A DNA stretch of 58,006 nt from an uncultured Oscillospiraceae bacterium (lineage in GTDB: Bacteria > Bacillota > Clostridia > Oscillospirales > Oscillospiraceae), in NCBI GenBank assembly GCA_910588495.1, contig CAJUPU010000018.1, forward strand, positions 1 to 58,006. The letters run 5' to 3'. The notes beneath the pieces were generated by a model. The model saw nothing but the letters and a program-made list of their open reading frames with translations. It was not told the DNA's origin and did no database searches. Within the stretch, counting starts at the first letter, position 1. The number at the start of each line of letters is the position of its first letter. A program made the translations under genes and the position numbers. This document shows positions 26,237-33,486 of this stretch, in pieces.

Positions 26237-27547
26237 TTAAAACAGACTGTCCAGCAGGGGGTAGAAATCGGGATCCATCTGCCGGAAATTGTCTCCGTGG
26301 CGGATACGCTCATCGATGAGCCAGCACGCCCCGTCCTGCTGGAACACCCTCAGGATGGCCATATCCTCGTGCATGATGTATTCCTCCCGGATCTTGTACT
26401 CGATGCGGACCTCGAAGCCGCCCGAGATATCCAGGCCGCTCATGGTCTGATAGATGGGGGACTCCCAGTCCTGCCGCTCCCCGCCGTCGATGGCGGACAT
26501 CAGCCGGTACAGCGTGTACTCGTCCGTCACGCCCACCACGCCCACGGTTTTGCTGGATCCCTTGCCGGTGCTCTCCAGCTTGACCACCGTGATGCGCTGG
26601 GGCAGGAACTCCACGTCCTCCCAGGAGGTCTTGGAGTAGTCGGGGTAGATGAGGAAGGTGGACGGGTTGTAGCCCACGCTCTGCATCTGGCAGCGGACGC
26701 GCCTGCCGTCCAGGGTGACGTCCAGATCGGGCGTCTTTTCCCCGGTGTACAGCACGCTGAACAAGGAGCCGCTGTACCCCGTCCGCTCCAGCTCCAGGCC
26801 CAGCGTGGAGCCCAGCAGGGACGAGCTGGTGCCGATGCCCACATTGCTCTGGCGGCCCCCGGCGGGGACGTAGACCAGGAAATAGGTCTTGTTCTCATAG
26901 TCGTATTCGCCGGGCAGCTCGTACCGCAGGGCGTAGGCCCGATCCTCCCGGCCCTCCAGCTGGTCCAGCCAGCGGTGGACCGCGCCCCGCACCACCTCCG
27001 AGGGCTGCTGCTGATCGTACTGGTCGAAGGTGAGCTCCTGGAGGGAGACGGAGCCGGGTGCGCCGGTCTGATACACGATGATGCTCCCGATGGAGAACAG
27101 GATCAGCAGGACGGGGACCACCAGGATGGCGATCAAGATCTTGTTCAGCGCCCGGTCCTGCCGCCGCCGGGGCGGGGCGGCGTCCGGCTCCGCGCCGTCC
27201 AGGGGGGCGGCGCACCAGGGGCACACCCTCCAATCCGGCTCCACCGGGGCGGCGCAGCCGGGGCAGGCGGGGCGCAGCTTGGCCCCGCACTGGGGGCAGA
27301 CCACATACTGCTCTGTGACGGGCGCGCCGCACCGGGGGCATTCCAGGTCGGAGTACCCCTTCCGGACCAGCAGGTAGATGATGAAGCCCACCAGGGCGGG
27401 GGCCAGCACGGCCACCAGCGTCCACAGCGGAGCGCTCATCCCCCGGCGGCGGGCGTCCCGGTAGACGTACACGCCCACAAGGGCGGGGATGGTGAGGGCG
27501 ATCAGCGCAACGAAAAGCACGCTCGACAGTTTAAGACTTAAAGACAT
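26237..27547 (-). CDS. Membrane protein with zinc ribbons, ECF sigma operon
   Basis: 436 residues: TM1 about 6-28, TM2 about 41-61, then two zinc-ribbon units with CxxC pairs at 70/73, 84/87, 95/98 and 109/112, a Pro/Arg linker, TM3 about 137-159, and a ~275-residue outer domain. The start at ATG 27547 follows AAAGGAGGGGCC; the frame is open further upstream through the neighbouring gene but is not coding there. Third gene after an ECF sigma factor. It is not a recognised zf-HC2 anti-sigma factor, but its zinc-ribbon-plus-membrane build would suit a sigma regulator. Function unknown. Confidence 0.85.
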   Translation of the reverse strand: MSLSLKLSSVLFVALIALTIPALVGVYVYRDARRRGMSAPLWTLVAVLAPALVGFIIYLLVRKGYSDLECPRCGAPVTEQYVVCPQCGAKLRPACPGCAAPVEPDWRVCPWCAAPLDGAEPDAAPPRRRQDRALNKILIAILVVPVLLILFSIGSIIVYQTGAPGSVSLQELTFDQYDQQQPSEVVRGAVHRWLDQLEGREDRAYALRYELPGEYDYENKTYFLVYVPAGGRQSNVGIGTSSSLLGSTLGLELERTGYSGSLFSVLYTGEKTPDLDVTLDGRRVRCQMQSVGYNPSTFLIYPDYSKTSWEDVEFLPQRITVVKLESTGKGSSKTVGVVGVTDEYTLYRLMSAIDGGERQDWESPIYQTMSGLDISGGFEVRIEYKIREEYIMHEDMAILRVFQQDGACWLIDERIRHGDNFRQMDPDFYPLLDSLF

Positions 27548-27818
27548 CGTTGGCCCCTCCTTTCTGGACAAAGACGATGGCGACGGCCCCGCCGCCTGCG
27601 GTGGAGATGAGGGCGAAGCAGAGACAGCCCAGGCCCAGGGCGGGGAAAATGGTCCAGTACAAAAGCCCCAGCAAGACCAGCGCCGTCTCCAGCAGCGCCC
27701 CGGCGATGGCCAGCAGAACGGTGCGCCGCCGCTCCTGCCGCTCCTCCAGCTTCCGCCGCAGCATCCGCTCATTCAGGATGGGCGGGTCGAACCGCTCAAA
27801 ATCAAGGGTCTGTCTCAT
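27531..27818 (-). CDS. Small two-TM membrane protein in ECF sigma operon
   Basis: 95 residues: a charged N-terminal third with Arg/Glu/Lys helices (about 18-33), then two membrane segments at about 34-58 and 62-86. It overlaps the sigma gene by 17 bases and the next gene by 17 bases, so the three are translationally coupled. The start is taken at ATG 27818 (AAGGAGG upstream); a TTG six bases earlier is too close to that site. It may restrain the sigma factor. No known family recognised. Confidence 0.75.
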   Translation of the reverse strand: MRQTLDFERFDPPILNERMLRRKLEERQERRRTVLLAIAGALLETALVLLGLLYWTIFPALGLGCLCFALISTAGGGAVAIVFVQKGGANDVFKS

Positions 27819-28290
27819 GGGCAAGCGCCTCCTTCAGCAGCGATCTGGCTTTGTTCAGCCGGGATTTCACCGTCCCCGCCGGGATGCCCAGGGCCTGGGC
27901 GGTGCTTTTCAGGTCCATGTCCTGGAAATAGAACAGCGCCACCGTCAGCCGCAGCTTGTCCGGCAGGGCTCCCACCGCCTCGTACAGGGGGGAGTAGTCC
28001 TTTTGCTCCGGGGCGGGGATGGAGCCCAGCAGCCGATCCTGGTCCTCGGCGCTGGAGAAGTCCAGCAGGGGCGAGCGGGCCAGCCGCCGCAGGGCGCTGC
28101 GGTAGGTGTTCACGCAGATGCGGGTGAGCCAGGGCTCGAAGTCCCGCTCCGGATCGTATTTGGAGATGTTTCTGACCACCTTCAGCCAGGTCTCCTGGTA
28201 CAGGTCGTCCGCGTCGAACCGGTTCGGGCACAGCGAGCGGCACAGGCCGTACAGCCTTCTGCCATACCGCTGTATGTATTGGTCGATCAA
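27802..28290 (-). CDS. ECF-type RNA polymerase sigma factor
   Basis: Directs polymerase to a stress regulon. About 162 residues with region 2 (DADDLYQETWLKVVRN, YDPERDFEPWLTRICVNTYRS) and region 4 helix-turn-helix (MDLKSTAQALGIPAGTVKSRLNKARSLLK). The frame is open to 28353, but the ECF-like promoter lies in that stretch, so the start is placed at TTG 28290 (IDQYIQRYGRRL) with AGAGGGGG ten bases upstream; GTG 28299 is an alternative. First gene of a three-gene operon. Confidence 0.9.
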   Translation of the reverse strand: MIDQYIQRYGRRLYGLCRSLCPNRFDADDLYQETWLKVVRNISKYDPERDFEPWLTRICVNTYRSALRRLARSPLLDFSSAEDQDRLLGSIPAPEQKDYSPLYEAVGALPDKLRLTVALFYFQDMDLKSTAQALGIPAGTVKSRLNKARSLLKEALAHETDP

Positions 28291-28315
28291 CTGCCTCACA
28301 CCCCCTCTGCTATGA

Positions 28316-28343
28316 TATACTTTTGCGCCGGTATAAAAGTTCA
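28316..28343 (-). promoter_or_regulatory. Possible ECF-type autoregulatory promoter
   Basis: On the minus strand TGAAC (28339-28343) is followed after 18 bases by GTATA (28316-28320), resembling the -35 GAAC and -10 CGTA boxes of ECF sigma promoters. Position just upstream of the sigma gene suggests autoregulation. Inference from a short motif. Confidence 0.45.
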
Positions 28344-28453
28344 CTGCCGGCAAGTTTTATTTTACCGTTTTTTGGAGGGAAGAGCAGGGGAAAGGGGCCC
28401 GGGAAGTGAAAGCGATCTCGCTGGGCCCATATCATTGAAAATTAAGATCATGC

Positions 28454-28483
28454 TTGCCTCAGCCCCATGCCTTGTGGTAGAAT
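28454..28483 (+). promoter_or_regulatory. Possible promoter of AcrVA2-like gene
   Basis: TTGCCT (28454-28459), 18 bp spacer and TAGAAT (28478-28483), 76 bases before the start codon. Moderate match to sigma-A. Confidence 0.5.
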
Positions 28484-28559
28484 CAAACTAGGAGCAAGGC
28501 GCAGCCGAATGGTCCGGCACAGGACGTTCCTTTTGTGGGTGAGAAGTTGGAGGCGAACC

Positions 28560-29564
28560 ATGAGAGACCGTGACACACCACTCAAGCTTGTGCGGCTATG
28601 GCCAAGGATGATACGAGGATGCTATGAGGAACTGGACATTTTGGCGGGGGCGAAAGCGGATGAGACCGTCTGGTGGCCGGACTATTGCCGTCTGCCCGTC
28701 AACGCCACGGTGACCTATCTGCAAAAGACGGGGATGGACTGGAAGGAGGCGTCGGTGGTGGCGTCGGAGCTGACCGCGTGCTGGCTGTGGCGGCACAGCC
28801 GGGTGGTGTTCCGCTTCGACCGCAGCCTGACCGAGGTGCTGGCCGGCCAGGCCATGGAGTCGGACGACACCGACGTGCTGCCCGCCCAGCTGCTGCTCCA
28901 CCCGCGCGAGCCCATCGTCTACATCAAGGCGCCCGGCCTTTTGGAGCAGGTGGACGGATTTTTCTACTGGGTGGACTACGACATCCCCCGGAAGGGGGCG
29001 GCGCTGCGGGTGCAGTGGGTGCAAAAGGACATGGGCCGCTCCTTCGGCCAGGCCATGCACATCTCCCCCGGGGCCACGCTGCGGGAGTGCGTCTGGGACA
29101 CGATCAAAGCGTCCCGGGAGAACCTGGGGGAGCCCGCCGTGGTGGAGCTCAAGCCGGTGGCGGAGATGGCGGGGCCCCTGCTCAGCGCGCTGCAGCTGGT
29201 GCTGTACCTGGCGGCGGAGAACTCGGAGGTGGCGGAGGAGCCGGGACCGGCCCTTCCGCCCGCCCAGGCGGGCCGGGGGGAAAAGGTGGTCAGCCTGGCG
29301 GACCAGGAGGGGGAGATCAGGGCCTACCGGGTGGGCGCCCGCATCGGCGCGGCGATCCGCCGGGCGAAGCGGGGGGAGCCCGGCCAGGAGGCGGGAGACG
29401 GCGGCAGGAGGCGCCCCCACTCCCGGCGGGGCCACTGGCACCACTACTGGACGGGGCCCCGGGACGGGGAGCGGACGCTGATCTTGAAGTGGACGGCGCC
29501 CACCTTCATCCACGCCGGCGGCGGGGATGAGGGGAACGTAGTGCATTTCCCCATGGGGGAGTGA
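28560..29564 (+). CDS. AcrVA2-like family protein (anti-CRISPR AcrVA2 homologue)
   Basis: 334 residues. The C terminus RPHSRRGHWHHYW (285-297), followed by a short beta-rich end (LILKWTAPTFIH), matches my recollection of the AcrVA2 C terminus (RRGHWHGYW then RVRWQPAVFVN). A central segment with PIVYIKAP and FFYWVDYDI lines up with its WCVYVDI / FWAIYDI region, and length (about 320) agrees. AcrVA2 of Moraxella blocks Cas12a production by acting on cas12a mRNA during translation. Start at ATG 28560 after GGAGGCGAACC. It lies in ordinary chromosome-like context with no phage or cas genes nearby, so the function here may differ. Confidence 0.75.
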   Translation: MRDRDTPLKLVRLWPRMIRGCYEELDILAGAKADETVWWPDYCRLPVNATVTYLQKTGMDWKEASVVASELTACWLWRHSRVVFRFDRSLTEVLAGQAMESDDTDVLPAQLLLHPREPIVYIKAPGLLEQVDGFFYWVDYDIPRKGAALRVQWVQKDMGRSFGQAMHISPGATLRECVWDTIKASRENLGEPAVVELKPVAEMAGPLLSALQLVLYLAAENSEVAEEPGPALPPAQAGRGEKVVSLADQEGEIRAYRVGARIGAAIRRAKRGEPGQEAGDGGRRRPHSRRGHWHHYWTGPRDGERTLILKWTAPTFIHAGGGDEGNVVHFPMGE

Positions 29565-29616
29565 CGCCCCGCGGACGGGGCATTTCATGCTGGAAAGACA
29601 GGGAGGCCATAAGACA

Positions 29617-30882
29617 ATGGAACGGGAAAAGAGACAGGAAAACATCGTAGCGGGGGTGGTCGGCGCCTTTTTGGGGACGCTGCTGGGCGTGGTGTGCACC
29701 GTGGTCATCGGGCAGATGGGCTATGTGGCGTCTATCTCCGGCCTGGTGATGGCGGTGGGGGCGCTGAAGGGCTATGAGCTGCTGGGGGGCAGGCTGAGCA
29801 AGAAGGGAGCGGTCATCTCGTCCGCCCTCATCCTGGTGATGACCTACCTGGCCCACCGGCTCAGTCTTGCCATCTCGCTGACCTCCGAGATGGGGATGGG
29901 GGTGTTCCGGTGCTTCCAGGCGATCCCGCCCCTGCTGCGCACGGGGGTGCTGGACGGCCCCGCCTACTGGGGGGACCTGGTCATGCTCTACCTGTTCACC
30001 CTGCTGGGGGCGGTGCCCACCATCATCGCCGGGCTGCGCAGCGCGGACCTGCCCGACCTGCCCCAGGGGGCGGTCATCCGGGATCCGGAGACGGTGGAGG
30101 GGGCGTTCTACCCCGGGACGGTGGCCTGGATGCGCCCGCTGCGCCTCAGCGCCGCGGCGTCCATGTTCGTGGGGCTCATTTTGGCGGCGGTCCTGCTGTT
30201 CGTCAGCATCGCCAACGGCACCGCCCTGGCCCCGATGATGGCGGCGGCGGGCTGCGTGGTGAGCAGCGCGGTGATGATATTCGCCGTCCTGCCCAGCGTC
30301 CAGCTGTGCAACAACGCCATGAAGATGATGGTGCGCGCCGGCGGGACGGTGTGGCGGGTGGACCTGTCCATGCTGAACAACGCCGATACATACCGTTTCA
30401 CCAAGAAGCTGGGGGCCGTCCGGGCCATCCGGTGGGATATCCTCAACGAGGAGGAGCGGGCCCAGGCCAGGACGTCGATCCAGCGGGCCATCGCCCTTTT
30501 GGGCAGCGGCCAGGTGATGCCGGGCAGCGCGCTGAGCCTGGCGGTGATGCCGCTGACGGACCTGCGGGTGGTCAAGGAGACCAAATGGGCCTGGAAGGTG
30601 GCATATTCCGGGGTGGGCGGCCGGGAGAAGAAGCTGTCCATCCCCAAAGCATATCCGGGCTTTGCCCCCGCCCCCGGGATGGAGGCCGCCCAGGAACCCG
30701 CCCCCGCCCGCTGGGCGCTGCTGGGAGCGGCGCTGGCGCTGGCGGCGGTGCTGGGGCTGGCCGGGGCCGGTCTGGGCCGCCAGATGGACCGCCCCAGGCC
30801 CAAGGCCCCCGCCCGCGGGTCCATCTCCTATGAGCTGGACGGGGCGGACCTGCAGGATGGGTCTAGCATATATCTGGGATAA
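29617..30882 (+). CDS. Uncharacterised multi-spanning membrane protein
   Basis: 421 residues with about six or seven hydrophobic segments: roughly 10-30, 33-50, 65-90, 125-145, 175-200, 205-230, and a last one near 370-390. A cytoplasmic stretch of about 130 residues lies before the last. The first part (GAFLGTLLGVVC, VMAVGALKGYELLGG) recalls small Firmicutes membrane domains of unknown role. Start chosen at ATG 29617 (GGGAGG ten bases upstream); ATG 29587 is possible. It follows the AcrVA2-like gene by about 50 bp and precedes the kinase gene by 8 bp, so may share a transcript. No function assigned. Confidence 0.75.
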   Translation: MEREKRQENIVAGVVGAFLGTLLGVVCTVVIGQMGYVASISGLVMAVGALKGYELLGGRLSKKGAVISSALILVMTYLAHRLSLAISLTSEMGMGVFRCFQAIPPLLRTGVLDGPAYWGDLVMLYLFTLLGAVPTIIAGLRSADLPDLPQGAVIRDPETVEGAFYPGTVAWMRPLRLSAAASMFVGLILAAVLLFVSIANGTALAPMMAAAGCVVSSAVMIFAVLPSVQLCNNAMKMMVRAGGTVWRVDLSMLNNADTYRFTKKLGAVRAIRWDILNEEERAQARTSIQRAIALLGSGQVMPGSALSLAVMPLTDLRVVKETKWAWKVAYSGVGGREKKLSIPKAYPGFAPAPGMEAAQEPAPARWALLGAALALAAVLGLAGAGLGRQMDRPRPKAPARGSISYELDGADLQDGSSIYLG

Positions 30883-30890
30883 GGGGCGTT

Positions 30891-31841
30891 ATGAAGAGGA
30901 CATTTTGTGAGATCGCCCAGGCCCGGGCGGCGGGCCGGCCGCTGACGGACGGGGAGTGCCGCCGGGTGCTGGGCTGGTTCGGCGGGCCGCCGCTGTACTT
31001 TGCCGGGGAGGGGGAGCGCCGGCGGGCGCTGGACGCCCTGGCCTGGCTGTGCCAAAACGCCCCCGGAGGAGGGGAGGGCTGTACCGCCTCTTTCGCCCGG
31101 GCCCTGTCGCTGCCGCCGGAGCGGGCTCGGGCGCTGGCGGAGCCTTTCCCCGCCCTGCTCCACCGGAGGGACCCGATCGTCATCGGCGTCGAGGGGCTGG
31201 ACGGGGCGGGAAAGACGGTGCAGGCGGAGCGGCTGCGCCGGGCGCTGGAGGGGGCGGGCAAGCGGGTGCTGGCCATCGACTTCCCCCAGTACGACAGCTT
31301 TTTCGGCCGGGAGATCGGCGCGCTGCTGGCGGGGAAGGAGGGCGCCTCCGCCCTGGAGCTGGACGAGAGGTCCATGAGCCTGTGGTTCGCCATGGACCGC
31401 TGGAAGGCGCTGGACGGGCTGGCGCTGGAGGGGTATGACTACGTCATTTTCAACCGGTACACCCTCTCCAACGTGGTGTATCAGACCGCCCGGAGGTGCG
31501 GCGGTCTGGACCGGGGGTTCGCGGAGTGGATCTTCGTGCTGGAGCACATCCAGCTGGGTCTGCCCATCCCGGACCTCTACCTCTACCTCCACACAAAGGC
31601 CGACCTGTGCGGGGAGAACGTGCTGAAAAAGGAGGGGCGGCGGTACACCCAGGGGCTGGACGTGTACGAGAGCGCGGAGGAGCTGCTGGAGCGCTGTCAC
31701 CATATGTACCGGGAGCTGGCCCAGGAGATCCGTGAGATCCGCGTGCTGAACTGCCTGGACGGCTCCGGGCGGCTGAAGGGCGTGGACGAGATCGGCGGAT
31801 CGGTGCTGGACTGCCTGGCGGAGAGTGATCTGGCGCCGTGA
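30891..31841 (+). CDS. Thymidylate-kinase-like protein with N-terminal extension
   Basis: 316 residues. From residue 95 it has the dTMP kinase fold: P-loop EGLDGAGKT (101-109), the DFPQYDSFFG motif of the DR(Y/F)P region, DRW in the substrate lid, and FNRYTLSNVVYQTARR. The first 90 residues are Arg/Ala/Gly-rich, unrelated to Tmk and unrecognised. With the extension it is far longer than housekeeping Tmk (about 210), so it may be a paralogue for another nucleotide. Follows the membrane protein by 8 bp and ends at a terminator. Confidence 0.85.
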   Translation: MKRTFCEIAQARAAGRPLTDGECRRVLGWFGGPPLYFAGEGERRRALDALAWLCQNAPGGGEGCTASFARALSLPPERARALAEPFPALLHRRDPIVIGVEGLDGAGKTVQAERLRRALEGAGKRVLAIDFPQYDSFFGREIGALLAGKEGASALELDERSMSLWFAMDRWKALDGLALEGYDYVIFNRYTLSNVVYQTARRCGGLDRGFAEWIFVLEHIQLGLPIPDLYLYLHTKADLCGENVLKKEGRRYTQGLDVYESAEELLERCHHMYRELAQEIREIRVLNCLDGSGRLKGVDEIGGSVLDCLAESDLAP

Positions 31842-31855
31842 CGTGAGAGGAATAG

Positions 31856-31905
31856 GCACAAAGGAAAGCCGCACGAACGATGTGTTTCTGCGGCTTTTCC
31901 TGTGC
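31856..31905 (+). terminator. Terminator after the thymidylate-kinase-like gene
   Basis: GCACA-AAGGAAAGCCGCA pairs with TGCGGCTTTTCC-TGTGC with one unpaired position. It lies 15 bases after the stop codon, and T-rich sequence follows. Confidence 0.7.
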
Positions 31906-31917
31906 GTATTTTGGTTT

Positions 31918-32081
31918 AGAACCTGTATTCACGACCTCGATCCACCGTCTGGCCAGGTCTTTTCCCGGCATGCGGCGTTAAATTTTCTTGTAATAAACCC
32001 AATTATTCCTGCGAAAATTTGCCTTGCCTGCCGGAAAGATCCCTCGACCATCCGGTGGTTTCGGCTGTGAATACAGGTTCT
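31918..32081. mobile_element. Foldback MITE-like element
   Basis: 164 bp with perfect 15 bp terminal inverted repeats AGAACCTGTATTCAC (31918-31932) and its complement (32067-32081). The arms continue as an imperfect palindrome for about 68 bp each (CCACCG, CTTTTCC/CTTTCC, GGCA, AAATTTTC shared), so the whole element can fold back. No ORF. AT-rich centre unlike the surroundings. The right end supplies the last base of the aldo/keto reductase stop codon. No target-site duplication is clear. Confidence 0.85.
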
Positions 32082-33271
32082 CAGCTCCGGCTCTTTCGGG
32101 CCTCCTCCTCCCGCTCCCGGCACACCTGGGCCCAGTCGGGGATCTTCTCCATGGCCTGGGCCAGCTCCTTGAGGACCGCAGGAACGTCGATGCCCTGGGG
32201 GCAGGTCCGGGAGCACTTCCCGCAGGCGATGCAGGCGGCGGGCCGCTTGTCCTCCGGCAGGGCGTCGAAGCGCATCCGGACGTTGGAGCTGAGGGCGAAC
32301 CGGGCCTCGTTGCAGGCGGCGATCATGGCGGGGATGTCCAGCCCCAGGGGACAGCCGTCGCAGCAGTAGCGGCAGGCGGTGCAGGGGACGGCGTCCTTCA
32401 TGCCCTCCGCCAGCTCCAGCAGGGCGGCGGTCTCCGCCTCGGTGAGGGGCCGGTCCTGGGCGAAGGTGTCCACGTTCTCCACCATCTGCTCCAGATCGGA
32501 CATGCCGCTGAGGATCATCTTCACGTTGGGCAGGCCCTGGAGGAAACGCAGGGCCCAGGCGGCGGCGCTGTCCTGGGGGCGGAGGCGGCGCAGCGCGTCC
32601 ATCTGGCCGCCGGTGAGGGCGGCCAGCCGCCCGCCCCGGATGGGCTCCATCACCCACACGGGGATGCCCCGGGCGGTGAGCAGGTCGTACTTCTCCCGGC
32701 CCTGCTGGAGGGTCCAGTCCAGGTAGTTGAGCTGGAGCTGGCAGAACTCCATCTTGTCTCCGCAGTAGTCCAAAAACCGGGCGAGGGTGGGCAGGCCGCC
32801 GTGGCAGGAGAAGCCCAGGTGCTTGATGCGGCCCAGCCGCTTCTGCTCCACGAAGTAATCCAGGATGCCCCACTGGGGGTCCATGTACACCTGGATCGAG
32901 TTTTCATAGACGTTGTGGAGCAGATAGAAGTCGAAATAGTCCACGCCGCACCGCTCCAGCTGCTCCTCGAAGATGGCGGCGGGGTCGTAGCGCTGGGCGA
33001 TCTGATGGCCGGGGTATTTGTCCGCCAGATACCAGCTCTGCCGGGGGTAGCGGGCCAGGGAGCGGCCCAGCACCCGCTCCGACAGGCCGCCGTGATAGGG
33101 GTGGGCGGTGTCGAAGTAGTTGACGCCGTGGGCCATGGCGTAGTCCACCATGGCGTCCACCTGGGCCTCGTCGATGGCGGTGGGCTCCTTGCGCCCGGGG
33201 AGCAGGGGCAGGCGCATGGCGCCAAAGCCCAGGCGGGACAGGGCCAGGCCCTGGAAATCGTTGGTCAGCAT
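32081..33271 (-). CDS. Aldo/keto reductase with C-terminal 4Fe-4S ferredoxin domain
   Basis: 396 residues: an aldo/keto reductase TIM barrel (GFGAMRLPL, the DTAHPYHGG catalytic region with Tyr, YLADKYPG lysine) followed by two cluster motifs, CTACRYCCDGC (297-307) and CIACGKCSRTC (347-357). This fused form is common in anaerobic Clostridia; electrons may pass from ferredoxin rather than only NAD(P)H. The substrate is unknown. Start ATG 33271 with GAGGAGG upstream. The stop codon is shared with the foldback element. Confidence 0.94.
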   Translation of the reverse strand: MLTNDFQGLALSRLGFGAMRLPLLPGRKEPTAIDEAQVDAMVDYAMAHGVNYFDTAHPYHGGLSERVLGRSLARYPRQSWYLADKYPGHQIAQRYDPAAIFEEQLERCGVDYFDFYLLHNVYENSIQVYMDPQWGILDYFVEQKRLGRIKHLGFSCHGGLPTLARFLDYCGDKMEFCQLQLNYLDWTLQQGREKYDLLTARGIPVWVMEPIRGGRLAALTGGQMDALRRLRPQDSAAAWALRFLQGLPNVKMILSGMSDLEQMVENVDTFAQDRPLTEAETAALLELAEGMKDAVPCTACRYCCDGCPLGLDIPAMIAACNEARFALSSNVRMRFDALPEDKRPAACIACGKCSRTCPQGIDVPAVLKELAQAMEKIPDWAQVCREREEEARKSRS

Positions 33272-33301
33272 ATCGCGTCCTCCTCAAAATGTGGTGGCAC
33301 C

Positions 33302-33330
33302 ATTATATTTTATCAGGAAAGAGATATCAA
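33302..33330 (-). promoter_or_regulatory. Promoter of aldo/keto reductase gene
   Basis: On the minus strand TTGATA (33325-33330), a 17 bp spacer and consensus TATAAT (33302-33307), 30 bases before the start codon. Confidence 0.85.
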
Positions 33331-33430
33331 GTGCCTGGGCCCAAAAGAGGGCGGCGGTCTGGGCAAAAGAATCCATATAGTGGAAATTAATTCCTTAAAT
33401 TTGAAAGTGAAAATCTTTTTTCGAATGTGG

Positions 33431-33459
33431 ATGACAAAACCGGACGATCGTGATAAAAT
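33431..33459 (+). promoter_or_regulatory. Promoter of hybrid kinase gene
   Basis: ATGACA (33431-33436), 17 bp spacer, TAAAAT (33454-33459) with a TGA extended -10, 27 bases before the start codon. Confidence 0.7.
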
Positions 33460-33486
33460 ACAGAATTTGAGAGGGGAGATGGAGCC

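Noticed and set aside
28299..28353. Sigma factor start at TTG 28353
   Set aside because: That stretch contains the ECF-like promoter and a TATCAT box; ECF sigma homology begins near IDQYIQRYGRRL.
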